Positions 34,220 to 44,401 of a DNA stretch of 64,000 bases are shown here, one piece after another (position 1 is the stretch's first letter; the number at the start of each line of letters is the position of its first letter). The translations under genes and the position numbers were made by a program. The DNA is from Plecoglossus altivelis. Lineage: Eukaryota; Chordata; Actinopteri; Osmeriformes; Plecoglossidae. The notes beneath the pieces are model-generated. The model made no database searches. It saw only the letters and a program-made list of their open reading frames with translations, and was not told where the DNA came from. The DNA is taken from positions 20,192,116 through 20,256,115 of the forward strand of contig BROE01000020.1 of NCBI GenBank assembly GCA_036571765.1, in the 5' to 3' direction.

Positions 34220-34440
34220 TATATCACACACTCCATACATCATACACACACATGCCATACATTACGCACACACACTGTACATCACACACATGCCACACAT
34301 CCCACACACACGCCACACATCACACACACTAGACATTACACACATGCCATACATCTCACACACCGTACGTCACACACACACATACACTGTACATCTCTCA
34401 GACACACACACTATACATCACACCAACACACACATTACAT
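33845..34440. repeat. CA-rich minisatellite (ACATCACACACACAC)
   Basis: About 600 bp of CA runs punctuated by CTGTACATCA, CCATACATCA and CCACACATC; begins about 20 bp inside the intron. Confidence 0.95.
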
Positions 34441-34494
34441 AACCACCCTGAGCCTAACTAGAACCAAGATGGCCCCTGATGACATAACACCTCC

Positions 34495-34522
34495 TGATTG
34501 GTCAGGCTCCCCTGACCAATCA
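34495..34522. repeat. Perfect inverted repeat holding two CCAAT boxes
   Basis: Arms of 12 bp (TGATTGGTCAGG and CCTGACCAATCA) flank a 4-bp loop CTCC. Each arm contains an NF-Y-type CCAAT box in opposite orientation. Confidence 0.85.
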
Positions 34523-35110
34523 CAGCTTTTCCCGACTAAGTGACCTTGCACACTGTTTTACAGGCAATCAGAACATCTAAAAATCTTGCCAAGATGTGAA
34601 CAGCGTCCCTATACGTAAATGTATTCATTCAGAAGAACCTCTTCATTAAAGTACAATCAAAGTAGGCCAGGCAGTACCATGTGAGCAGGTCATGCATAAT
34701 GCATACAGCTATATGGGGAAGTTCATTCATTGCATCCAACCAGTGTTAAGACTTTCCTACATCAAACCACACTACCCACAAACAAGCAGCTGTTTGTGAA
34801 AAGCGCAGCAGTGTACATTGTTTAGTTTCCAGTCCAAAGAAAATGCTTTAAAATATCACAGGTTAGCGTGAGCACTATTGAGCAGTGTGATTGATGGGGT
34901 TCAGTGTTGAAACCCCTTTGGTCATCTATCTCTGTCAAGCGAGCCTCAGAATTAGTTCACTCTGGTTTCACGCTGTTCCACAGAATCAGGGAAGAAGCAG
35001 AGCCAGTGATCCACAAGACAACTTCACAAAAGCAATAGTTGGTGTCGCGTGTGCTTTTAACACAACTTTCTATTAAAGAAAACAAACCCAAAATGTTACC
35101 TCGCTCCAGA
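34523..35110. other. Unique non-coding stretch
   Basis: Single-copy intronic-looking sequence, no further grm4 exon recognised. Confidence 0.5.
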
Positions 35111-35219
35111 ACTCTCTATCTCTGTCTCTGAAAGCGCTCTCTTTCAGATTCCTCTCTCTCGCTCTTTTATATTGCTCTCTTTCTGTCTCTTTCAGATTTC
35201 TCTTTCTCACCTTTTCTCT

Positions 35220-35360
35220 CTTTTAGATTTCTCTCCTCCCTCCCTCCCTCCCTCCCTCCCTCTCTTCCTCCTTTCCACCCTCCCTCTCTTCCTCCCTCCC
35301 TCTCTTCCTCCCTCCCTCCCTCCCTCTCTTCCTCTCCTCTCTGTCTCCCTCTCCTCTTAC
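35220..35360. repeat. CTCC/TCTTCC pyrimidine repeat
   Basis: CCTCCCTCCCTCCCTCTCTT units, about 140 bp, extending a more diffuse CT zone from 35110. Confidence 0.93.
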
Positions 35361-36285
35361 CCGTCTGGCCTTGGAGCCTGTCTTCCACCCAACAGTACTT
35401 CAGTCTAGTTGAGCCCATCTAATAGATGGATAAACCATGACCTCTGACCTCTGCCCTCTCCCCTCACACCACCAACCCTAACCCTTCACCCCTGCTCCTC
35501 CCTGGAGTAGAGCTAGCCTGTTTCGCTCATCCCTGCTGATCGCCCTGCGCCTGACCTGTAACCCTCTCTGCTCTGATCTGGGGCAGAGCAGGGTCTAACC
35601 CTCCTGTCCTCCAGTTAGGACACTGCTGTTGTTGCTGTTGCCTGTGTACAGCTGAGGTGTGGTTTGAGTTGTACGGCTGGTGAGATATTGTTTCTGTGGC
35701 ACTGCGCTTGTGCCTTGCGTCTGAGATGCGACTGTTATTGCACTGTGCCTGGCAAGACACAGACTGCTCCTGCACTAACCACTGGAACACTGTGAAACCT
35801 CTGAGATTCTCATGTTTGATTTCCTGTTGACCTCAGTGTAAACAGTTGCTGTTTTTTGGTTGATTTGATGTGTCCCATATTCCCATACAACCTTCTGGAC
35901 AATGTCTGTGTGATCATATGCTGTCTGTGTTCCTTGGTACAGACGCATCTGTTGGCAGCCTGGCTCTGCACTCGACATGATCATATCATCACTGAATCCG
36001 TGTCATTTGAGTAAATGTACAGTCACATGCAGCAAATTAAACCAACACATGGAGTGATTAAATACAGTCAGGCCCGTCTCTAGAGAGCGGACCTGTATAA
36101 GCACTCAGCGAGCAAAATGAACACTTCTGGCGTTAAACGAACACTTTGAAATGTGCAGAGAAGAGATGGTGTGTGTAGAAAGGCCAGCAGGGGTTAGACT
36201 GGAGACTGGAGGAGGCTGAGCAGAGTGTCGAATATGAGAGACAGGTGGATCTGAGGACCTGGGCTGCTGTTGCTGCATGGTGTGA
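35361..36285. other. Unique non-coding stretch
   Basis: Single-copy sequence with a small TGTTGTTGCTGTTGCCTG run at 35630; no exon recognised. Confidence 0.5.
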
Positions 36286-36496
36286 AGCTGGGTGTTGCAT
36301 CTCTTCCTCTGCCACCCTCCTCATCCTGCACTCTCACCCCTGCCACCTCTCTCACCCTCACCTCCGTCTCGCCCTGACCTCGGCTCTCATCCGCACCTCC
36401 ATGCGCTGCACTCCATCCACCTCTCTCTGACGTTCATCCCCCTGACCCTTCACCCTGCACACCCTCACCCCCATCCTCCTTCCTCCATCTCCTATC

Positions 36497-37392
36497 CTGC
36501 CACCCCCTGCCCTCCTCATCCCTCTGAACTTCCTCTCATGCATTCTCACGCATTGCCCTCCCCGTCCTTTTCCTTCTCAAATTTTTCCTCTCCTCTAGTT
36601 ACACACTCTCCAGTCTCGGTCGCTCTCCTCCTCCCTCTTCCACCTTCCTACATCTACCATCTACCGCGCTTCCCCATCTCTTTCCCCCGCCCCACCGCTC
36701 CACCGTCTCAGCAGGAAGCAGGGGAGCGTGGAGTTAAGTTAGGGTAATTGGAAAATGACGTGCTGAGAATGCCTTTGACTGTAGCGGCTCTCTTCAAGTA
36801 AAGAGTGATGATGTGATCATTTCCCTAAGGAGATGCTATTAATCAAGTTATTGAACGTCTGTCAATGAGGGGTCTAATGAGAGCGCATCTAACACGGGGT
36901 CTTGTCTGTGTCCAGTCATGAGAAACTGTGTCTAATGGAGTGCTGTCGTTGTTGTGAGGAGACAAAAGGAAAGGTCTCACAATTAGCCCAAAATGATTGT
37001 GTGGTGTGTGTGTGTGTGTGTGGTGTGCGTGGTGGTGTGTGTGTGTGTGATGTGTGGGTGTGAGGTGTGGGTGTGTGGTATGTGTGTGAGTGTGTGGTGT
37101 GGTGTGTGAGTGTGTGTGTGTGTGGTGTGTGAGTGTGTGGTGTTGTAGGTGTGTGAGGTGTGTGGTGTTGGTGTGTGAGTGTGTGGTGTGTGTGTGTGAG
37201 TGTGTGTGTGAGTGTGTTGTTGGCAGGTGTGTGAGTGTGTGGTGTGTTGTGTGATGTGGTGTGTGAGTGTTTGTTGGCGTGTGGTGAGTGTGAGTGGTGT
37301 TTGGCGTGTGTTGTGTGAGTCAAGGCGGCGTACACACCAATCAATTTTGGTGGGGTTAAATACTGTGAGGTCTCCTAACGCACTAAAACCTC
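36497..37392. repeat. Segmental tandem duplication A, copy 1
   Basis: C/T-rich start, then AGGGTAATTGGAAAATGAC, AATGCCTTTGACTGTAGC, GATGCTATTAATCAAGTTA, a GT array at 37003-37318, and an end at TACTGTGAGGTCTCCTAACG. The same order recurs in the next 950 bp. Confidence 0.88.
37003..37318. repeat. GT-rich array in copy 1
   Basis: GTGTGAGTGTGTGGTGTGTG blocks with GTTGGCAGGTGTGTGAG landmarks shared with the second array. Confidence 0.93.
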
Positions 37393-37394
37393 CC

Positions 37395-38345
37395 CCTGCC
37401 ACCCTCCTCATCCCCCTGAACCCCCCTCCTCATCCATATCCTCCACCATTCCCTCCCTCCCTCTCCTCTTTCCTCTTCTCAATTTCTCCCTCTCCTCTCC
37501 TCAGTTACCACCACTCTCCCGTCCTCTCGCCTCTCCCTCCTCTCCTCTTCCACCCTTCTCACCATCTACCATCTACCCGCTTCCCCATCCTCTTCCAGCC
37601 CCGCCCCCACCCCTCCCCACCCCTCTCAGCCAGGGCAGAGCAGGGGAGCCCGGGGTAGTTAAGTGTAGGGTAATGGGCAAATGACCTGCTGAGAATCGCC
37701 TTTGACTGTAGACGCCTCTCTTCAATACAAAGATGTTGATGACTGTGATGCATTTCCCTAAGAGATGCCATTAATCAAGTTAATGAAACGTACTGTCAAT
37801 GAGGGTCCTAATGAGAGAGCCTCCTAAACACTGGGCTGTCTGGTGTCAGCAGAGAAACTGTTCTAATGGAGTCGCTGTCTGTGTGAAGGAGACCACAAAG
37901 GAAGGTCTCACATATTAAAACCCCACAAAATAGATGTGTGTGTGTGTGTGTGTGTGTGGTGTTGGCACGTGTGTGTGTGGTGTGTGTGTGTGTGTGTGGT
38001 GTGTGAGTGTGTGGTGTGTGTGTATGTGTGTGAGTGTGTGGTGTTGGTGTGTGAGTGTGTGGTGTGTGTGGTGTGTGAGTGTGTGGTGTGTGTGTATGTG
38101 TGTGAGTGTGTGGTGTTGGTGTGTGAGTGTGTGGTGTGTGTGTGTGAGTGTGTGTGTGAGTGTGTGGTGTTGGCAGGTGTGTGAGTGTGTGGTGTGTGTG
38201 TGTGAGTGTGTGTGTGAGAGTGGTGTTGGCGTGTGTGTGAGTGTGAGTGGTGTTGGCGTGTGTGTGTGAGTCAAGGCCACGTACACACGCAATCAAATCT
38301 ATTTTGTGGGGTACAATATCTGTGAGGTCTCCCTAACGCACACAA
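37395..38345. repeat. Segmental tandem duplication A, copy 2
   Basis: Corresponding landmarks are AGGGTAATGGGCAAATGAC (37668), AATCGCCTTTGACTGTAGAC, GATGCCATTAATCAAGTTAA (37766), a GT array (37933-38270) and TCTGTGAGGTCTCCCTAACG. Differences are scattered single-base indels, more like read errors than normal divergence. Confidence 0.88.
37933..38270. repeat. GT-rich array in copy 2
   Basis: Same block types as at 37.0-37.3 kb; a 74-bp segment with GTGTGTATGTGTGTGAG is itself doubled at about 38010-38130. Confidence 0.93.
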
Positions 38346-38524
38346 AGACACTTAGACACATACAACCTGAGAGACACACACAAGTTGGTTTAACTATCCT
38401 AACCTCCTATCCTTATACACTTGTTACTCTAACCTCCTCCAAACCCAATTTATTGTTTGAAGGTATTTGAAGTTGTACGGCCCAAGAAAATCTCACCTGC
38501 TAGACAAGGGTCTGTTAAACAAGA

Positions 38525-38592
38525 CTACACACACACACACAGACACACACACACACACAGACACACAGACACACACACACACACACACACAC
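38525..38592. repeat. CA microsatellite
   Basis: ACACACACACACAGACACAC run joining directly the 23-bp array. Confidence 0.93.
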
Positions 38593-39602
38593 AGTACTGT
38601 ACTGCTATAGTGTGTAGTACTGTACTACTATAGTGTGTAGTACTGTATTACTATAGTGTGTAGTACTGTATTACTATAGTGTGTAGTACTGCACTACTAT
38701 AGTGTGTAGTACTGTATTACTATAGTGTGTAGTACTGCACTACTATAGTGTGTAGTACTGTACTACTATAGTGTGTAGTACTGTATTACTAGTGTGTAGT
38801 ACTGTACTACTATAGTGTGTAGTACTGTATTACTATATTGTGTAGTACTGTATTACTATAGTGTGTAGTACTGCACTACTATAGTGTGTAGTACTGTACT
38901 ACTATAGTGTGTAGTACTGTATTACTAGTGTGTAGTACTGTACTACTATAGTGTGTAGTACTGTACTGCTATAGTGTGTAGTACTGTATTACTAGTGTGT
39001 AGTACTGTACTACTATAGTGTGTAGTACTGTACTGCTATAGTGTGTAGTACTGTATTACTAGTGTGTAGTACTGTACTACTATAGTGTGTAGTACTGTAT
39101 TACTATAGTGTGTAGTATTGTATTACTATAGTGTGTAGTACTGCACTACTATAATGTGTAGTACCGTACTACTATAGTGTGTAGTACTGTACTACTATAG
39201 TGTGTAGTACTGTATTACTATAGTGTGTAGTACTGTACTGCTATAGTGTGTAGTACTGTACTGCCATAGTGTGTAGTACTGTACTACAATAGTGTAGTAC
39301 TAGGGTTAGTACTACTATAGTGTAGTACTGTACTTCTGTAGTGTGTAGTACTCTACTACTAGTGTGTAGTACTGTACTGCTATAGTGTGTAGTACTGTAC
39401 TACTATAGTGTGTAGTACTGTACTACTATAGTGTGTAGCACTGTACAACTATAGTGTAGTACTGTACTACTATAGTGTAGTACTGTACTACTATAGTAAG
39501 TAGTGCCATACTGCTACAGTGTGTAGTACTGTACTACTATAGTGTGTAGTACTTTACTACTAGTGTGTAGTACTCTACTACTGTAGTGTGTAGTACTGTA
39601 CT
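38593..39602. repeat. 23-bp minisatellite with hairpin units, about 44 copies
   Basis: Units TGTGTAGTACTGTACTACTA + TAG. GTAGTAC and GTACTAC in each unit are reverse complements separated by one base, so single strands can form serial hairpins. The right third (39290-39560) is more diverged. Confidence 0.96.
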
Positions 39603-40364
39603 GGCAGGCTAGTCTGGGAGCATCTGTCAACATGTAGGAGAGCTGAAAGACGAAACGCAGGCTCGGCTGGACCCAATCAGCATCACGTGTGTCGAGGCAA
39701 GAAGGCAGATGTTAGTTATGGAAACCAATGAAACGAGAGAAAGTATGAGAAGATGGAGGAAAAAAGCAATGAAGACGTGCAGGAGTGTGCGTCTGTGTGT
39801 GTTTGTGTGTGTCTGTGTGTGTCTGTGTTTCTTTGTCCTCGTACATGTGTGTTTGTGTGGAACACTGGATGTTTAATCCATCCGAAATTACCCGTTGGAG
39901 GATGTACAAATTGGCCACAAAACGAGATGAGAATTGCAATAGATAAGATTAGCGTCCGCTAAACGAATACACAAATATAATTGCTTGGGTAATAAAGACG
40001 TTAAAATAGGCTTATGCAAAGGAGGAGGACGACACAGAAATGCCTTCCAATAACTTGTCACCTGCGCTCGTGTGTGTCCGAGAGGAGGGTTGCAAATCCA
40101 TTTGTGGATATCAAATTGCATCTGTCGACACGAGAGACAATCAATTTGAACCGGAGGAAATATGGAAACACCCGGAATTGAAACAAATTTGAGCAGAGGA
40201 AATTTAGCAGACAATTGCACAATTCAAGCATGAAATAGCAATATGCCTGTTAAGGTCATGAACAATATGATCTTATAAACAAATTAGATGAAACTCTACC
40301 AGGAAGAATAGCTGTATGGAGGGAGGGTGGTTCTGTATTACTTCTTTATTCACCTGCATCCAAG
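39603..40364. other. Unique stretch, candidate conserved non-coding element
   Basis: After a short GT run at 39790-39860, the segment 39870-40260 is repeat-free and dense in ATTA/TAAT, CAATT and the octamer-like ATGCAAA (40013-40019). This is suggestive of regulatory DNA but conservation is unknown. Confidence 0.35.
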
Positions 40365-41402
40365 CTTTTTTTTCACCCTAAACCTGGCCCAAACCTAACC
40401 CTAATCTTCACCCCAATTTTCACCCCAACCTAACCCCAATCTTCACCCCAACCTAACGCTAATCTTCACCCCAAATCTAACCCTAATCTTCACCCTAAAC
40501 CTGTCCCAAACCTAACCCTAATCTTCACCCCAACCTAAGCCTTAACTTCACCCCAACCTAACCCTAATCTTCACCCCAACCTAAGCCTTAACTTCACCCC
40601 AAATCTAACCCCAACCTAACCCTAATCTTCACCCCAATCTAACCCTAATCTTCACCCTAAACGTAACCCCAAACCTAACCCTAATCTTCACCCGAAACCT
40701 AACCCCAACCTAACCCTAATCTTCACCCCAACCTAAGCCTTAACTTCACCCCAAATCTAACCCTAATCTTCACCCCAAATCTAACCCTAATCTTCACCCT
40801 AAACGTAACCCCAAACCTAACCCTAATCTTCACCCCAATCTTCACCCCAACCTAACCCCAATCTTCACCCCAATTTAACCCTAATCTTCACCCCAAACCT
40901 AACCCTAATCTTCACCCCAACCTAACGCTAAACTTCACCCCAACCTAACGCTAATCTTCACCCCAACCTAACGCTAATCTTCACCCCAATTTAACCCTAA
41001 TCTTCACCCCAAATCTAACCCTAATCTTCACCCTAAACGTAACCCCAAACCTAACCCTAATCTTCACCCCAACCTAAGCCTTAACTTCACCCCAACCTAA
41101 GCCTTAACTTCACCCCAAATCTAACCCCAACCTAACCCTAATCTTCACCCCAACCTAAGCCTTAACTTCACCCCAAATCTAACCCTAATCTTCACCCCAA
41201 ATCTAACCCTAATCTTCACCCTAAATGTAACCCCAACCCTAACCCTAATCTTCACCCTATATTTAACCCCAACCCTAACCCTAATCTTCACCCCAAATCT
41301 AGCCCCAACCTAACCCTAATCTTCACCCTATATTTAACCCCAACCTAACCCTAATCTTCATCTTCAACCTAAACTTCATCCTAAACCTAACCCCAACCTT
41401 GA
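40365..41402. repeat. 23-bp minisatellite containing CCCTAA words
   Basis: Units CTAACCCTAATCTTCACCCC + AAC, with AAACGTAACC, AACCTAAGCCTTAACTTC and TATATTTAACC variants. More than 40 CCCTAA/CCTAAC-type words lie on one strand, but never as a pure hexamer run, so this is not telomere sequence. Confidence 0.95.
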
Positions 41403-41710
41403 ACCCTAACCATCTAACCCTCAGGACACCAGAATGCGAAAGAGGTTTTCCCAAGACAATGTCACTTGCGACCAAACATGACATCCTCGTTTTTATACGT
41501 CTAAAGTTTATGCAAACGTGCTCATTCATGCTGATAATCTGGATTAGGACTCACTGTCTCCTATTTCCACCAGCCTCCCTCGTTAGCACTAATTGATTTC
41601 ACTTAACAGCCGTAAGTGGAATCAGATGGTGCTGGCTTATAGTAAGCACTAAGGCTTCACCACACTGCTTACTGTTCTAATATTTTGACCCAAAAGCACA
41701 GGCCGAATGA
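41403..41710. other. Unique spacer
   Basis: Single-copy sequence left of the MITE; nothing recognised. Confidence 0.45.
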
Positions 41711-41718
41711 CTTTAGAC

Positions 41719-41930
41719 CAGAGGTGTCAAATTCTGGTTCTCGAAGGCCGCTGTCCTGAAAGTTTTTGATGTGTCCCTGCTCCAGTTCAACCGATTCTAA
41801 TGAAGGGTCGTTATCAGGCTTCCGCAGATCTTGATAACGACCCATTCATTAGAATCGGGTGTGCTGTAGCAGGGAAACGTCGAAAACTTTGAGGACAGTG
41901 TCCCTCGAGGACCAGTGTTACCCACGCCTG
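41719..41930. mobile_element. Foldback hAT-type MITE (212 bp)
   Basis: Begins CAGAGGTGTCAAA and ends GTTACCCACGCCTG, flanked by a perfect 8-bp target duplication CTTTAGAC (41711-41718 and 41931-41938). Ends pair imperfectly for about 48 bp (AAAACTTTGAGGACAGTG against the left arm). The centre pairs again: CCGATTCTAATGAAGGGTCG with CGACCCATTCATTAGAATCGG-like sequence. Almost the whole element is one hairpin; no transposase. Confidence 0.93.
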
Positions 41931-42179
41931 CTTTAGACAGACATGCACTACATTGAACCAGCACTGGCTGTACTGATCCTTTCTGACCTAATCTGTTTCC
42001 GATACTTAACAGTTCATTTTAAAGATATTGCTAGATGTTGAAGTGCCAACGGTAGGTCAGTACATAGCTCCACCGCTGTGTGAGTCACGTAGTCCTCCAC
42101 AGGCCTGCAAACACAGACCTTCTCTCTCCTGACATATCCAACACAAAGTCCGTCTGTTTTCTAAGGCACTGCGGTTCTT

Positions 42180-42378
42180 TAATAGTTCTTAATTGTGATC
42201 TATGGAAGTTCTTAACTAGTTCTTAACTAGTTCTTTATTAGTTCTTAACTAGTTCTTAACTAGTTCTTTATTAGTTCTTAACTAGTTCTTAACTAGTTCT
42301 TAACTACTTCTTTATTAGTTCTTAACTAGTTCTTTACTAGTTCTTAACTAGTTCTTAACTAGTTCTTAATTGTGATCT
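42180..42378. repeat. 12-bp repeat (AGTTCTTAACT)
   Basis: AGTTCTTAACTAGTTCTTTATT units, about sixteen copies. The segment AATTGTGATCTATGGAA flanks both ends (42191-42207 and 42368-42384), so the array sits inside a short direct repeat. Confidence 0.93.
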
Positions 42379-43476
42379 ATGGAAAGTATAATGAGATGCA
42401 CCATCTTGTTTTCCAGGAGGACTACAACACAAATAACAACAATCATAGTTACACGTATAAGTACTATAGACAATACACAAGACATACGCAGTGTACGGCA
42501 CGCAACATACAGACTGGACAAATTTGCTCCCTGGTTTTGCAAACTTGGTTCTGTAGTTACAGTGTCCTTTTGTGTCTTTACTCCATCTGTAGTGCTAGCT
42601 CTACCACTGGAGAAATTACATCGTTTTTTGTTGTTGTCGTTTAACAGACACTTTTATCTTTAAAAAAAATCAAACTAACGGTGTCAACGTAGAGCAGAAC
42701 ATCAAGCTACAGAAGTGGCTTCCTGACAGGATTTGAGTGCTCAGGACTAAAGGAACAGTCTGTGTTTGGAAGACAGTGTGACGAAAACAAACACAGTCTG
42801 CTCTATCATTATCTCAGGTTGACCTCTCTGTCGTTTCCATCTGTGGAGAGCTTCCTTCACCCTCCATCACCACGCTCGCTCATGCTACAGTGAGGACACT
42901 AACAAGCCTCTTCACTTGAACCTGCAACAGATTTGACAATAAAGTGTTCATTCAGTTGCTGCAACAGGAACATTTCTGTAGTAAATCGCTCGTTACTAAC
43001 CGCTAAGCAAACTCCCCTTTGGCAACACATATTCTACTCTCCATGCAAATGCTTGTGGGATTAAAAAACCGAAAGGCTGGTGAAACAGAAGCGTAGATCC
43101 CAGCTTTAATAAAAGAAGCATGTATCCTGTGTGACGTTCCCCCAGATGAATGCGACCAGCTGAGCGCCTTTGTGGTTTGGAAACGTGGAGAAAAGCAACG
43201 GCATCTGTGATGTTGCGACACGCAGATGGTTCAAGACCCACCAAGAGGCCCTGATGTGTGTCCTTGGCCCTACGCAACAATAGGAGCGACCTTTACTCTA
43301 ATTTCCATAATAATTCTATTAAAGTTGTGTGCAGCGTTCAACTCTGAGAGACAGCTTCACAGTACCCCAAATCCCTAGGCTTCTAGTAATGGGGCTACAA
43401 ATGTAATTTCATTTCAACACAAAGTCCTTGAAGGGTCAAGTTTTGAAATGGGTGTGTGGAAGACTGCCCCCATGTG
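42379..43476. other. Unique non-coding stretch, 1.1 kb
   Basis: Contains a possible SINE-tail fragment (TTTAACAGACACTTTTATC, 42641-42659). The minus-strand frame 42996-43280 (94 aa) resembles no known protein. No exon supported. Confidence 0.5.
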
Positions 43477-43556
43477 CTCACACTCAGACACAAACACACT
43501 CAGACACACACTCAGACACACACACACTCAGACACACACTCAGACACACACACACA
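43477..43556. repeat. CA repeat with CTCAGA punctuation
   Basis: ACACACTCAGACACACACTC units. Confidence 0.9.
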
Positions 43557-43621
43557 CCTGCTGTCAAGAAGGAGAGACTTCTCTGTCCCTGTGACCCATG
43601 GAAGGCGAATACTGTTGGAGA

Positions 43622-43716
43622 GCTGTGTGTGTGCATGTGTGTGTGTGCATGTGTGTGTGTGTGCATGTGTGTTTGTGTGTGTGTGTGTGTGTGCATGTGT
43701 GTGTGTGTGTGTGCAT
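43622..43716. repeat. GT microsatellite with GCAT interruptions
   Basis: GTGTGTGTGCATGTGTGTGT units, about 95 bp. Confidence 0.93.
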
Positions 43717-43784
43717 AAGGTTGTTTATGTACCACTGTATTGACATACAGTTCCAGTAAAAAAAAGAAAACAAACAAAAACAAT

Positions 43785-44401
43785 CACCTAGAACCAGGAC
43801 CTGGTAACACGGCCAATCTTAAGGCACAGCAAGCAGAAGCCAGTCAAACCTTGACTGCTGCTGAGGCTGGATTGGGAGAAACCTTGGCGCTTAATGCAAT
43901 TTCATGAATACAATTTCCATAAGGTAATAGGCTGCACACCGAGATACAAATAGGATTCCAATTGGCCTATTAGTGTTGATGAAGCCAAACTGACGTCCGA
44001 GTCTGGAAGCTGAAGCTTGATGGAAAAGAGGGGAACAAGAACAAGCTTCTCTGTTTATCACAGTCTTGCACCCTTTCACTGCCGGCACGCTCACCAGCAG
44101 GAATCTAGACGTGCCCCTCTGCCACGTTTCCGTGGGGATGAGCGAATATCCTAATTTGACAGGAAAAATGAATCACAATCAAAGGATTCTGCTGTGGAGG
44201 AATCTGTTGTCTGCTTCTGGGCGTGTCAGCCAGGCCACTTCCAGATCTGTCACAGTTCTAATCTGCCTCGTAAACAAAGCAGAAAAATTCCATTGCGGGC
44301 GGAATTTGTTCCATCAAGTCCAACGTTGCCCCTCCCCCTCCCCCCCCTCCTCCCCCAGCCCTCCTCACTCTCCTCACCCTCCTCACCCAGCCCTCTTCAC
44401 T
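43785..44401. repeat. Segmental duplication B, copy 1 (clean, partial)
   Basis: Single-copy-type sequence ending in a C/T-rich tract (44330-44400). Landmarks CAGTCTTGCACCCTTTCACT, CCGTGGGGATGAGCGAATAT and CCTAATTTGACAGG recur in copies 2 and 3. Confidence 0.88.

Noticed and set aside
40365..41402. Interstitial telomere sequence
   Set aside because: CCCTAA words occur once per 23-bp unit rather than as an uninterrupted hexamer run.
42996..43280. 94-codon minus-strand frame
   Set aside because: No recognisable domain and no splice context; probably chance.
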